This document shows positions 29,726 to 40,682 of a stretch of DNA of 64,000 nt, piece by piece; the first letter of the stretch is position 1; every line of letters starts with the position of its first letter. The notes under the pieces were generated by a model, which had not been told where the DNA came from, did no database searches, and saw nothing but the letters and a program-made list of their open reading frames with translations. Origin of the DNA: Caloramator sp. mosi_1 (GTDB taxonomy: Bacteria > Bacillota > Clostridia > Clostridiales > Caloramatoraceae). The stretch covers positions 496,001 through 560,000 of the forward strand of contig NZ_CP117677.1 in NCBI RefSeq assembly GCF_028622835.1. The letters are read 5' to 3'. Both the position numbers and the translations under genes were made by a program.

Positions 29726-30693
29726 CTAAATAAACATCTCAGCTGTTTTCATTGCTTCTATCATACTTTTTCATTTGCTATGCCTTTTCCTGCTATATCA
29801 AATGCAGTTCCATGGTCAACCGAAGTTCTAATTATTGGAAGACCAACAGTAATGTTTACTCCTGTATCAAATCCCATAAGCTTAACTGGGATATGCCCCT
29901 GATCATGGTACATAGCCACAACTATGTCATATTTACCCTTTACCGCTTTTAAAAATACAATATCAGGTGGAACAGGTCCATCTACATTTATTCCATTCTC
30001 TTTAGCTAATTGCAATGCAGGAATTATTTCATTTATTTCCTCATCCCCAAATATACCCGATTCTCCTGAATGTGGATTAAGTCCTGCAACTGCAATCCTC
30101 GGCTCCTTTATACCCATTTTAATGAGAACATCATTTGCAATCTTTATAACATCAAAAACTCTTTCCTTTTTAACTTTGTCACATGCATTTCTAAGAGATA
30201 TATGTGTAGATACATGTATAACTTTTAACGGTCCTCCTAATAACATCATCGAATATTTACTTGTATTCGTAAGCTTTGCAAATATTTCAGTATGGCCATC
30301 GAAGTTATATCCGCCTTTATTAAGAGCTTCTTTGTTGAGAGGTGCTGTAACTACTGCCTTGATATCACCTATTAAGGCATCCTTTACAGCAGCTTCAACA
30401 TATTTGAAGGCCGCATCACCGCATATAGGTGAAACTTTTCCTATTTCAAAGTCATCCATAGTAATATCTATAACATCTATAACATTTATGCTACCGACAT
30501 TGTAATCGCAAACCCTTGAGATTTTATTTAAAGGAAGTTTTATACCAAGCAGTTGTTTATAATATTCTATAACTTTAACACTCCCATAGATAACATAATT
30601 GGCTTTAAAGCTATGGTTTGAAGTTATTGCCTTTAATGTAACCTCTGGTCCAACACCTGCTGGATCTCCTATTGTAATTCCTATCAAATACAT
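29726..30693 (-). CDS. pdxA2: PdxA2-type 4-phospho-threonate/erythronate dehydrogenase (frame interrupted at its end)
   Basis: A metal-dependent NAD dehydrogenase of the PdxA family, about 322 residues. Linked to a DUF1537 kinase, such proteins oxidise and decarboxylate 4-phospho-D-threonate or -erythronate to dihydroxyacetone phosphate rather than make pyridoxal. GITIGDPAGVGPEV opens the protein. Metal and substrate residues sit in YNFDGHTEIFAK, VIHVSTHISLRNA, LNPHSGE and AMYHDQGHIPVK. One base is missing near 29765; the restored tail ends EAMKTAEMFI at 29726. The ATG at 30693 directly adjoins the kinase stop. It is the last gene of the operon. Confidence 0.9.
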
Positions 30694-31900
30694 TTAACAT
30701 CTCTCCTTTAACCTTTTTGCACAGTAATATATCGAATCTTCCTTTCCAAAAGCACCTGCCTTTGTCACACATTTAAGTCCATCACAGATTCCACCTTTTA
30801 AAGACATCAGAGGTATCCCTGGGAGAAGTTCACTTAATATTTTTGATCCTTCAGATCCAAGTTTTTTAATTACTCCAATTGCAGTATCACCACCTGTCAG
30901 AAACAACCCTGAGACCTTAACTTTCAATAATATTTCTCGAGTAATTTTCCCCAGAATGTTCTGGGTAAAATTAGTAATATCTTCCTTATTCATACCTTTT
31001 AAAATTCCTCTTTCAACAGCTTTATTGTAATCTTCCTGACCCAGAGCTGACACTAAAACAGTATCCTTTCCATTTTCAATTGCTTTTATGGCTTCTTCAG
31101 CCACCATCATTATATCTTCATTTTCAAGCAGTGATGCTATATTACATTTTACAGTATAAACACCATTTGAAATAAGATAATTAACTTGTTCCCTTGATAT
31201 ATTACTTACACTTCCAACAACGATTAAAACAGGATAAATTGGGTATAAAACTTGAAGCAATGCATCAGCAAGTCCAGCTGAGCCTACCCACAAAACCTTC
31301 TTATTTAATTTTAACACCTTCTGAATTATAGCCATAAGATCCTCATTTGAAACAGCATCAAAAGTTAAAATACGTGCATCTAAATCTATATAATTCATAC
31401 TTAATTCCTTTAGCGAAATATGTCTAACACTTTCATTTAATTCTTCCTCAAGCAGAATTTTTAAATTGTCGATTCTTACTGGCTTATTAGGATCCCTAGC
31501 TATTTCAGTTTGGGTAACAGGAATTCCGTTTATCATATGTACAGCATCAACTGTTGTTCTATTGTTATCCGGATAAGCAGGTGCAAAAACTATAAGCTCC
31601 GGTTTATATACTTCATCTATAGCCTTTATTTCAGCACCTAAATTTCCTCTAAGGGTGGAATCAATTTTTTGTAAACACAATCAAAGTTATATTTTAGTGC
31701 ATCTTCAGTCATCTTTTTAACTTTATTATATGCTTCAACATAGTCAAGCCCTCTTGACTCCGTATCTACAACAAATGATGTCTTATTATCTACTAAAGTT
31801 GCATCAAGAACAACATCTATTTCTATTCCCCTTTTCTAAACTGAACTCCTGTATCATTTGCTCCAGTGAAATCATCAGCTATTATTAAAAATCTGTTCAC
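30694..31900 (-). CDS. dtnK: DUF1537 four-carbon acid sugar kinase (frame interrupted)
   Basis: ATP-dependent kinase of the DtnK/OtnK family that phosphorylates D-threonate, D-erythronate or 2-oxo-tetronate at C4. The N-terminal domain begins MNRFLIIADDFTGANDTGVQF with the family DDFTGA motif. KIDSTLRGNLGAEI follows, and the C-terminal ATP domain has LFLTGGDTAIGVI and PLMSLKGG. The start is the GTG at 31900, eight bases after AAGGAGG. Breaks near 31835 and 31680 are homopolymer-linked; length is about 405 residues. Together with PdxA2 it forms the established tetronate route to DHAP. Which tetronate is used is not clear. Confidence 0.87.
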
Positions 31901-31913
31901 TTACTATTCCTCC

Positions 31914-32867
31914 TTATGCTTTAGCAGTATAATTTTGTCTTTCTTGCTGCATCCTTTTTGCAAGATATGAAACCAGCAAAGGACAGAAAATAGCTGTTAT
32001 AATTACCGCAGCCGCAATTTGAGCAGTTGCAACTGGCACCAAATCTAAAAGTTTGGGATCAACTGCTGCTATAGCTGCAGGTGTTGCTACCGCATTTCCA
32101 GCTGTTGTACCGATTGCAGCACCAACTGCCTTCTTCCCTCCAAAAGTGAATAAGTATAATATCCTGCAAATCCTGTCAAAATAACCACACTAAATCCAAG
32201 AAGCAATCCTGGAGCCCCAGCCTTAATAATAGTTTTAAAGTCAAGTGCTGCTCCTAAAGGGAATGCAAAGAAAGGTATTAACAATGATTGTCCCGGTGCT
32301 AAGAATTTTTTCCAATCCTCATCAATATTACCTAGAATAAATCCTATTAATATAGGAATTAAAACAGCAACAAAAGCTTTGAACGGTATACTCGCAAAAC
32401 CTGCCGCCCCAAGGGCTATCATTGTAAAAAATGGTCCATCATTCAAAGATAAGATAGAAATTGCTCCAACATCGGTTGCATCTCCATATTCACCTGCAAG
32501 TGCTGCAAAGAGTCCTCCGTTTGAATTAGTAAGCGCAGCAATTATAGCAAGAGGAGTTATACCAAATATTCCCGCTTCACCAAAGAACCTACCTACTGCC
32601 CAACCAAGAAAAGCACCAACAAAAACTTTACTGAAGTTAAAGCAACGCCTTTATATAAAGGCATTCCCGCCTGTCTAATATTTATTTGTGAACCAGCACA
32701 TAAAACAAATAGGGCAATTAAAGCCAACGCACTCTTCTTGAATAACTCTGTTGTAAAACCACCTATTCCAAGAACCTGTGGAAAAAAGTATTTATTGTAG
32801 CACCTAAAAGAAGAGGAATTACCATCATACCTCCAGGTACCTTTTGCATAGTTTTCAATATTTTCAT
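31914..32867 (-). CDS. kdgT: KdgT-type 2-keto-3-deoxygluconate permease (frame interrupted)
   Basis: A proton-coupled acid-sugar importer of the KDGT family with about ten hydrophobic segments. It starts MKILKTMQKVPGGMMVIPLLLG at the ATG at 32867, the usual opening of the family, and ends in a basic tail near 31914. Breaks near 32790, 32640 and 32150 are homopolymer-linked; length is about 319 residues. In this operon it probably imports the acid sugar handled by the UxaA halves or the DUF1537 kinase. Specificity for KDG is not implied. Confidence 0.88.
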
Positions 32868-33401
32868 ATATATTCCCCCTTAAATATTTTATAACCTTCT
32901 ATACAAAACAAATATGCCAATTTTTCATCTTAATAACACATATTTGAGATTTATAAAATTAAACTTAAGCTATATTTTACATAAAAAATTGTTCATTATA
33001 TGTCTACATAGGAAGGTATAGCTGTTGCAAGTTATTCTATAAACCACCTTAGACAACTTACCCCTAAAATTATAATGCAATTTTTTAAGAATTATATATA
33101 AGCAAGTTAATGATTTTTTGTATTGTACTAATTCTAATACCATAATATATCAAAACACTTAAAATATATGAATTATTTGGGAATTTACTATATATTTTGT
33201 TTATATATTATGACTTACTTACGTTAAATTTTATTAAACTTAACGTAAGCAAGTATTCAGTATTAACTTTAATTATCTCTTTCACATTTCAATTTTTAAA
33301 ATAATAAATCGTTTATTTCTATAGCATATTTTTATTACTTGCCGAACTAATTTTATAAATTGAAAATGAAGCTGTAAATTAATCAATTAACCATATTTAA
33401 T
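32868..33401. other. Gene-free interval inside the acid-sugar cluster
   Basis: About 530 bases of AT-rich sequence. It contains an inverted repeat at 33213-33254 and a TTGGCAT sequence near 32914-32920 on the minus strand that lacks a proper -12 GC. No gene is visible. Confidence 0.6.
33213..33254. repeat. Inverted repeat downstream of uxaA
   Basis: CTTACGTTAA (33218-33227) and TTAACGTAAG (33240-33249) are perfect complements; outer bases extend the stem with one mismatch. There is no U-run. It could be a hairpin ending the uxaA transcript weakly or an operator for kdgT. Confidence 0.6.
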
Positions 33402-34557
33402 TTAAAATGTTGATATAAGCTTATATATTCCAAATTCTCTATGCTTCAATGCTTCTGATTTTGTAAGTTTTCCATTTATAACTTCTATAATTTCATTAAA
33501 TATTTCTTCTCCAACTTTCTGTATTGAACTTACTCCTTCGATTATGGCTCCAGCATTGATATCTATATTGTCTTTCATTTTTATAAAAGTTTCAGGATTT
33601 CCAGTTACTTTTATTACAGGAGCTATAGGACATCCCGTTGGAGTTCCTCTTCCTGTTGTGAACACAACGATTTGAGCACCTCCTGCAACCATTCCTGTTA
33701 TCGATTCTATATCCTGACCAGGAGTATCCATAACAAATAATCCTTTTTATTTGGTATATCTCCATAATCAAGTACACCTGTAATTGGAGCTGTGCCTCCC
33801 TTATAAATACATCCAAGCGATTTTTCCTCTATTGTACTTATTCCACCCTGGATATTTCCTGGCGTTGGCTGTCCACCACGCATATCCACTCCCATAGTCA
33901 TTGCCTTCTTCTCACATTTTAATACTATTTCAAGTATTTTATCTCCAACTTCTTTAGATACAGCCCTTCTAGCAAGTATGTGCTCAGCACCAATAAATTC
34001 AGTTGTTTCTGAAAAGATTGAAGTTCCACCTAAAGCTATAAGCTTATCTGATGCATATCCAACACTAGGATTTGATGCAAGCCCTGAAGTAGTGTCCGAA
34101 CCACCACACTCAATAGCAAGAGTTATTTCAGAAATATCTATTTCCTCTCTTCTAAGCAATGATATTTCTTGTGCCATTTCCTTACTATTCTAACTCCCTT
34201 TTCTTCTGTTTTAAGCGTTCCTCCACATTCCTGGATTATCAAATACTCCGTTCTTTTACCCGTTTTAGCTATTTCTTCTGCAACCTCTTTTGTGGGTACT
34301 CCTTCACATCCAAGCCCTACAACAAGAACAGCCGCCACATTTGGATTCTTTCCAAGATTTTTTAGCACTTTTATTGTCTGATTTAAATCTGCACCAATCT
34401 GACAACATCCATGTTGATTAGGAACAGAAACCGCACCCTCAACATGACTTGCTATCCTTGCAGCTGTTTCGCTTGCACAAACTGAAGACGGAATCACAAG
34501 TATATGATTTCTTATTCCAACTGTTCCATTTGCTCTTCTAAAACCTGTTAATTTCAT
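33402..34557 (-). CDS. uxaA: UxaA/GarD-family dehydratase, catalytic (C-terminal type) subunit (frame interrupted)
   Basis: Fe-dependent acid-sugar dehydratase of the altronate/galactarate family, about 388 residues as a stand-alone catalytic half. It starts MKLTGFRRANGTVGIRNH at the ATG at 34557, after TTGGGGGAAA. QHGCCQIGAD, GLGCEGVP, IQECGG, ECGGSDTTSGLASNP, MRGGQPTPGNI and TTGRGTPTGCP are the conserved cysteine/histidine-rich segments that hold the metal. Breaks near 34190 and 33745 are homopolymer-linked. It pairs with the SAF-domain gene just upstream, whose end overlaps it. Substrate (altronate, galactarate or a tetronate) is unresolved. Confidence 0.88.
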
Positions 34558-34851
34558 TTTGTTTCCCCCAATCTCCTCTTCCTCTTTTACTTTCAATATT
34601 ATGAACATGAACATAATCTCCCTTGTTTATATTGTTCGTTGCTTTACCTATTTCCTCTGCATATTTGATCACATCCTCACCTTTTATAATATCAGAGATA
34701 GCAAATTTGTGACCAAATGGAATATTCTCATTAAGTATTATTCTTATTTCTTTACCTTCAATTTCAATTAATACCTCCTCTCCTTTTTTAAATCCTTAAC
34801 TGCTGTTGCAACGTTATCTCTTATATTCGCAACTACAGCAAATTTTAACAT
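34538..34851 (-). CDS. UxaA-family SAF-domain subunit (frame interrupted)
   Basis: About 104 residues forming the N-terminal SAF-domain half of a split UxaA-type dehydratase: VVANIRDNVATAVKDLKKGE, IPFGHKFAISDIIKGEDVIKYAEEIG, and the ending VHVHNIESKRGRGDW. One A is missing in the run at 34783-34788. The ATG at 34851 follows GGGGTGGAG. Its restored end overlaps the catalytic gene by about 20 bases. It is the first gene after the sigma-54 promoter at 34889-34906. Confidence 0.82.
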
Positions 34852-34888
34852 ATAGCTCCACCCCTAAATTAAAATTTTATAATATTTA

Positions 34889-34906
34889 CGCAAATGTCAT
34901 GCCAAG
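34889..34906 (-). promoter_or_regulatory. Sigma-54 promoter of the acid-sugar operon
   Basis: On the minus strand CTTGGCATGACATTTGCG matches TTGGCAY-N5-TTGC with correct GG to GC spacing. It lies 38-55 bases before the SAF-domain gene, next to a gene for a sigma-54 activator. Confidence 0.88.
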
Positions 34907-34946
34907 ATCTACAGAAAGAATTTTCTATAACTTCAATATTATATTA

Positions 34947-34973
34947 TTGCATAATGCAACATTATAACGTTGC
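34947..34973. promoter_or_regulatory. TTGCA half-site cluster, candidate enhancer site
   Basis: TTGCATAATGCAA (34947-34959) is a perfect palindrome. A further GCAAC...GTTGC pair overlaps it (34956-34973). The centre is about 72 bases upstream of the predicted sigma-54 start. It is the likely site of the PrpR-type activator encoded just upstream. Confidence 0.6.
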
Positions 34974-35010
34974 AAAAGCACACTGTTGCATTATACAACA
35001 GTGTGCTTTT
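34974..35010 (-). terminator. Terminator of the sigma-54 activator gene
   Basis: A 15-bp perfect stem AAAAGCACACTGTTG / CAACAGTGTGCTTTT has a 7-base loop. The restored stop codon of the activator falls in the loop. Confidence 0.85.
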
Positions 35011-36880
35011 GAGCTTTCTCCAAATGGTACTTCTTTCTATTCCAAGAATTTTTGCAGCCTCACTTATATTCCCACAACATTTTTCTATTACCTTGTTTAT
35101 ATAGTTTAACTCAAATTCTCTAAGGCTTAAAAGTGGTATATCATCACTTAATTCTTTATTTATTGTAATATTTTCCTTTTCATTAGGTACACCTTCCACA
35201 TCCTTTAGCTGTATTATATTTCCCTCACAAAGAGCTACTGCCCTTTCAATTATACCCTGAAGCTCTCTGATATTACCTCTATAATTATATGACATTAAAT
35301 AATTTTTAACTTCACTACTTACTCCTGTTATATTTTTTCCATACCTTATTGAAAATTTATTAATAAAATGATTTGTTAGTGGAATTACATCTTCCTTTCT
35401 AAACCTTAATGCCGGTATGTAAAGCGTTAGTATGTTTATTCTGTAATATAAATCCTCCCTAAACTTATATTCACTGACCATTCTATTAATGTTCTTGTTA
35501 GTTGCAGCTATAATTCTTACATCTATGGGAATGACTTTATCGTCTCCAATCCTCATTACCTCTTTCTGCTGAAGAACTCTTAAAAGTCTTGCCTGAAATT
35601 CCATTGAAAGCTCTCCTATTTCATCTAAAAATATACTTCCTTTGTGAGCAAGTTCAAAAATTCCCATTTTTCCCCTTTCCTTGCTCCCGTAAATGCCCCC
35701 TCAACATATCCAAATAACTCACTTTCAAGAAGATTTGGTGGAAGTGCTGCACAGTTAACAGCAATAAATGGTCCATTTCTCCTTGAACTTTCATTATGTA
35801 TACTCTGTGCGAATAGTTCTTTTCCTACACCAGATTCACCTAAAATTAAAACTGGAGAATCAATTTTACTATATTTTTTAGCCTTTTCAATGCACTCCTT
35901 CATATCCCTACTTACATAAACAATATCATCAAAACTATACTTTGCAACAAACCCCTTCTTAACCTGTTCACATCTTATTTTATACTCCAAATTCTGTATC
36001 TGAGTAACATCCTGAAATGTTGCAACGGCCCCCACTACTTTATCATCTACAATAATTGGAACTCTATTTGTAGCTATTTTACATCTGTTAATATCTTGCA
36101 AAACACCTATTTCTTTACTCCCTGACTCTATAACCTGTAACATTCCGGTATTTGGAATAACCTGCCATACTTTTTACCAACAACCTCCGATGCCCTCATT
36201 TGAAATATTCGTTCAGCAGCTGAATTAAATGTAGTTATAATTCCCTGCTTATCAATAGCGAGTATTCCCTCATTTATAAAGTCCAAAATCGTTTTAAATT
36301 GTTCTGCCTTTGCCTTTTCATTCTTGGTAACTTCAAGTATTCTTATTGCCTCCTGTGCTGCATCATAAATAGATTCCTTTCCAGATGTTATTAAATAACT
36401 ATGGCAACCAAACGCCATAGCACTTTTATATCCTATAGAATCTCCAATAAAAATTTTAATACCTCTTGAAATTGCTTCTTTTATAACCAATGGTGCAGTT
36501 GCCTCATTATCAAAAGGAAAGATTTCAATATTTACATTTAAAACCTCTGCAACTGTATCACATCCATAGATAACATTTCTATATCCAGCAACACCTATTT
36601 TCTCCGAGTATTTCATTAAATTTTTAAATCCCCTCAATATATCAAATGAGTTTATCTTTATTTCAACTACTGGAACATTTACTGCCTCCTTTATCATAGT
36701 ATAGGTTCCACCCCTAGAAATTAAGACCTGAGCTCCTTCATTCACAGCCTTCTTGGCAACCTTTACACCGTCACTCAAGTCTCCTACAACAACTTCAATA
36801 TTAAAACCGTTTTTATTTATAACCTCTTTAGCCATATTACCCAGATTTTCATAAGGTGCAATCAACACAATATCTCCCAC
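34991..36880 (-). CDS. PrpR-type sigma-54 activator (frame interrupted)
   Basis: A ligand-controlled enhancer-binding protein of about 630 residues. An N-terminal PrpR_N domain ([29 protein letters not shown]) is followed by a PAS domain ([19 protein letters not shown]), an AAA+ domain with [21 protein letters not shown] and FLDEIGELS, and a C-terminal Fis-type helix-turn-helix ([19 protein letters not shown]). The GTG at 36880, eight bases after GGGGGAGG, is the better start; the ATG at 36898 lies inside that site. Breaks near 36165, 35685 and 35010 are homopolymer-linked. Its target is most likely the adjacent operon with the -24/-12 promoter at 34.9 kb. Confidence 0.9.
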
Positions 36881-37608
36881 ATACGATTCCTCCCCCATAT
36901 TTTTTACAATTATGAAATTCTGTAAAATAGTTTTAAATTTAAATTTTGTTTTTCAAATTCTTTCTATACCATGTTTAGAACCTGAAAATAAAATTTTAAG
37001 ATATTATTGTATATTCATTTCAATAATTTTATTAAACTCTTTCAATAACACTCAAACTTTTAAAGATATTTTAAATCTAATTCAAAATCATCTATAAAAC
37101 AATTTTAACTAATAACCTTAAGAATAAATTTATTGATATCTATAGTTATTTGTTTAAATTTTTCCATAAAATTAGTAAGCAAATGCTAATTATAATTAAT
37201 AACCATATCTATTTTTTTAGTCCCATATAATTTAAACTATAGCAATAAATTAAAATAAAAATATGTGTTTAATTTGTTAGTTTATTAACCTATATTAACA
37301 CTGAATATGGTAATATAAGAATACTTCATAAATTTAATTTTTATTGTAAAAAGCTATATATACCAAATATTTTCATTCTATAATAATTTAAATCCAAAGT
37401 AAGATGCAAAGTTAAATTCTTGTTTTTTAGGGTAAGTACAAGAAAAATCTATACATTTATTTACTTATTAATTCTCCTCAAAGTTGAATATATTAAAGAA
37501 TGAAATTTCTAAAATTTTATCTATTTAAACATTAGCTCTAAATAATATGAGCAAATTGCATATTTTTTAAACCTTAAAAACACTTAATTCTTAAAAAATC
37601 AAAAGGAA
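36881..37608. other. Gene-free AT-rich interval before the transposase
   Basis: About 730 bases of very AT-rich sequence. I see no coding pattern, hairpin terminator, RNA gene or clear IS end in it. The left boundary of the IS element may lie here. Confidence 0.6.
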
Positions 37609-37666
37609 ATTCACCCAAATGTCGAATATATATAAGTGGATACAAAATACCAACAAAGGGGTGAAT
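37609..37666. repeat. Inverted repeat in front of the transposase gene
   Basis: ATTCACCC (37609-37616) and GGGTGAAT (37659-37666) flank the leader of the transposase. It may be part of the IS end or a hairpin that hides the ribosome site (AAAGGGGTG) and limits transposase synthesis. Confidence 0.55.
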
Positions 37667-37673
37667 CCTACTT

Positions 37674-38891
37674 ATGTATATTCGACAAGAATGTCTATTT
37701 TCCTTCGAAGAAATATTAAAATTTCAAAAAGAAAATAAACTTCAATTAATTTTATCTCAACTTGATTTTAGCAACTTGATAAATAAACTTACGAAACCTA
37801 AACATAAAAGAGGTCCCAAAGGATATAACCCTGTTTCTTTAATTAATGCATTAATTGCTATGCAATTAGAGAAAATCAATGATTTTGAAAGATTAAAACA
37901 AAGATTAGATTCTGACTTATACTTTAAATTTAATTGTGGTTTTGATATATTAAAACCTTCACCTTCTACATCAACTTTAAGTAGATTTTTATCTAAAATA
38001 TCTTCTATGCCTGAAGTAGAAGAAGAATTTAAACGCATTGTGCAAAAAGCTAAAAATTTAGGTATCATTGATGATACAAATGTTGCTATTGATGCTACTA
38101 AATTAGATTCTTTTGAAAAAGCTAAACCAAAATCTAAAATTGAAGATGATGGTATATCCCCTAATTGGGGTAAGAAAAAGGATACTGATGGTAATGATAT
38201 AAAGTGGTTTGGTTGGAAAGCACATATAATAGTAGATTGTAAAAGTGAATTACCACTTTATGTAGACATTACTCCCGCAAGTTTTAATGACGGTAAGTAT
38301 GCTATTCCTTTACTTAAAAAGTTTAAACAATTTTGGAGTTCTATATTAAACCCTAAATATTACATAATGGATTCAGGTTATGATATTGAAGAAAATTACA
38401 ACTACATTATAAATAATACTAATGGTCAAGCAATTATAGCATACAACAAAAGGGGTAGTTATGCACCACCTGAAGGGTTTAATGATAATCTGTGGCCTGT
38501 TTGTTCTATGGGATATCCTCTTTCATTTTGGGGAATAGATGGAAATTATATAAAACTTCGTTGTCCCCATGCCACAGGGAAAGTTGATTGCCCATATGGG
38601 CTAAATTGGTGTAGCAATTCGAATTATGGGTATTGTTTAAAAGTAAATTATAAGAAAAACCATAGGTTATTTAGCTATCCGCTAAGAGGCTCAGAAAAAT
38701 GGAATAAATTACATAATCTAAGAACCTCTGTTGAAAGATGCAATAGCAGATTAAAAGAATACTTAAATTTAGATAATATACGCTCCGCAGGAATAGATAA
38801 AGCTAAAACATGGGCATTATTATATTGTATAGCATTAGTTGCTGGCTCAATAGCTGTAAATAAATTAAACACATTATCCATAAGTGCTTAA
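37674..38891 (+). mobile_element. IS1182-like DDE transposase gene, intact
   Basis: A 405-residue transposase with an N-terminal DUF772-type domain (GPKGYNPVSLINALIAMQ, STLSRFLSK) and a DDE catalytic core. The likely catalytic residues are D in VAIDATKLD, D in YIMDSGYD, and E in SVERCNSRLKEYL. The frame is intact, unlike many neighbours. The start ATG follows AAAGGGGTG. The element sits alone, in the plus direction, between the acid-sugar regulator and manA. I could not define its terminal inverted repeats or target duplication, so the coordinates given are those of the gene only. Family placement is by domain pattern. Confidence 0.85.
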
Positions 38892-39127
38892 TGGTAATAA
38901 AATATAAAATTTACCACTAAATCACAATAATTACTTGTGGTTTATTAAAGTATGTCAAAAATACACATTTAAATCAATTTTATATTTAAAATTAAATAAG
39001 TCAACATTATAACCTGTGGATAAATTATACAGTTTTAAAAATTTTTAATTGTGCAATTTCCTCAATTATAAAAAGTTAATGAAAATCAATTTAATATATG
39101 TATCAATCTATTACAGAATTTAATCTT

Positions 39128-40083
39128 TTATAAATGCGTTTTTAAAAGCTTCATTTTACCTCTTATTTCAAATTTATTTTCCTTAGCAGGAATCATAAAT
39201 GTTTTTCCAGTTTGTATTTGATATTCTTTATTGTTGTATATTAATATACCATTTCCTTCAATGCACATAAAAATATAGAAAGAATCTCCATTTGTTGAAT
39301 CATTATAAAGCTCATCTACTATTAATTCATCTACGTTAAAGTATTTGCATCTTGTTATATTTGCAATCGAATTTCCATCCATTTTAGTATAAATTGGAGT
39401 ACTAACCTTTCCACACATACCAAAATCTATTACATCTAAAGCCTTTTCAATATGAAGCTCGCGTGGTTTACCGTTTTTATCAATACGGTTCCAATCATAA
39501 ACCCTATATGTCGTATCACTATTTTGTTGTATCTCAGCTATTACTATTCCGTCTAATATTGCATGAACTGTTCCAGAAGGAATAAAAATTATGTCTCCTT
39601 TTTTACTTTTACATAGTTTAAACATTCCTCAAGATTTTTTCTTTCAAGCGCATTTATAAAGTCCTCTTTAGTAGTTCCTTCTTTAACACCAAATATAAGC
39701 TTTGCATTTTCTTTTGCATCAACTACATACCAAACTTCAGTTTTTCCATAATCACCTTCATTTTTTAAAGCATATTCATCATCAGGATGAACTTGAACTG
39801 ATAGTTTATCATTTGCATCTATGTACTTTATTAAAATAGGAAATCTATCATATTCCAATGATTTTTACCTAATAGTCCTACCTTATCTAAATCAATAACT
39901 TCTTTTATTGTTTTACCTTTATATTCACCATTTTCAATTATGCTCATTCCATTTTTATGACAACATACTTCCCAGCTTTCAGCAGTTTTTTCAAAAGGAA
40001 CTTCCTTGTTTAATAATTTTTTAAATTTTGCCCTCCCCAGATTATTTCCTTAAAAACAGGTTGAAAAAAAGTGGATATAACAT
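39128..40083 (-). CDS. manA: Mannose-6-phosphate isomerase, class I (frame interrupted)
   Basis: Zinc enzyme interconverting mannose-6-phosphate and fructose-6-phosphate. It starts MLYPLFFQPVFKEIIWGG at the ATG at 40083 after AAGGGAGGT. The zinc ligands are in LSVQVHPDDEYA with TEVWYV, and in FIPSGTVHAIL; YRVYDWNR is also typical. Breaks near 40035, 39865 and 39605 are homopolymer-linked, and one near 39135 could change the last few residues. Length is about 318 residues. It follows the fructose-type PTS by 265 bases and a hairpin, suggesting that the PTS sugar is mannose or a mannoside, which is inference. Confidence 0.92.
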
Positions 40084-40293
40084 ATAATACCTCCCTTTGT
40101 TTCAATATTTTTATAAGTCACATACTTGAAATGATTATCTTTATTTCATTAAACTTCTTTTAAATAAGTCAACTTAAACTTCACAAATAAATAATTCCTA
40201 TGAACCTTGAAAATTCAATTACTAACAATAAAACAAATGCTTCATAGTTTATCTGTAGATGCATCAAGAAAAAGTTCCATAAACATAAAGAGC

Positions 40294-40330
40294 AAACCAC
40301 TTAAGTAGTTGATATGCACTTAAGTGGTTT
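40294..40330. terminator. Hairpin of the CACTTAAGTG family after the fructose-type PTS
   Basis: The perfect 13-bp arms AAACCACTTAAGT / ACTTAAGTGGTTT have an 11-base loop. The T-tract is modest on both strands. It resembles the hairpin at 29455-29489 and probably ends the PTS transcript or lets part of it continue into manA. Confidence 0.7.
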
Positions 40331-40349
40331 GTTTCATTATATTAGAATA

Positions 40350-40664
40350 TTACTTAATATTCAAAGACTGAATTGCTTCTTCTATTACCGCTTTTGCATT
40401 TTTTATTACCCTTTGAGCCTCTACTCTATATATAGGTTTATCTTTAAATCTATTTTCTTCTTTAACTGCAACATCAGCAGCAAAAATTACTAAATCTGCC
40501 TCACTTACTTCCTTTTGTGATATTTTATTCTCTATTCCTATTGAACCTTGAGTTTCAACTTTTATACTATAACCCAAACTTTTTGCAGCTCTTTCCAACG
40601 CTTCTGCCGCCATATATGTGTGTGCTATACCTGTAGGACATGCTGTTACTGCCACTATCTTCAT
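40350..40664 (-). CDS. PTS fructose-type EIIB
   Basis: A 104-residue EIIB of the fructose family with the phosphocysteine in MKIVAVTACPTGIAHTYMAAEAL. It transfers phosphate from the EIIA to the sugar bound by the EIIC. The ATG at 40664 is chosen because it follows AGAGGTGAG; the in-frame GTG upstream overlaps that site. The frame is intact. It follows EIIC by 18 bases and is the last PTS gene before the hairpin. Confidence 0.93.
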   Translation of the reverse strand: MKIVAVTACPTGIAHTYMAAEALERAAKSLGYSIKVETQGSIGIENKISQKEVSEADLVIFAADVAVKEENRFKDKPIYRVEAQRVIKNAKAVIEEAIQSLNIK

Positions 40665-40682
40665 TTGTCTCACCTCTCTTAA

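Noticed and set aside
32905-32925. A sigma-54 promoter in front of kdgT (TTGGCAT on the minus strand)
   Set aside because: The -12 element lacks GC at the right spacing; the promoter at 34889-34906 fits much better.
39014-39023. TGTGGATAAA, a DnaA-box-like sequence
   Set aside because: Only a single match, with no cluster, AT-rich unwinding element or replication gene nearby.
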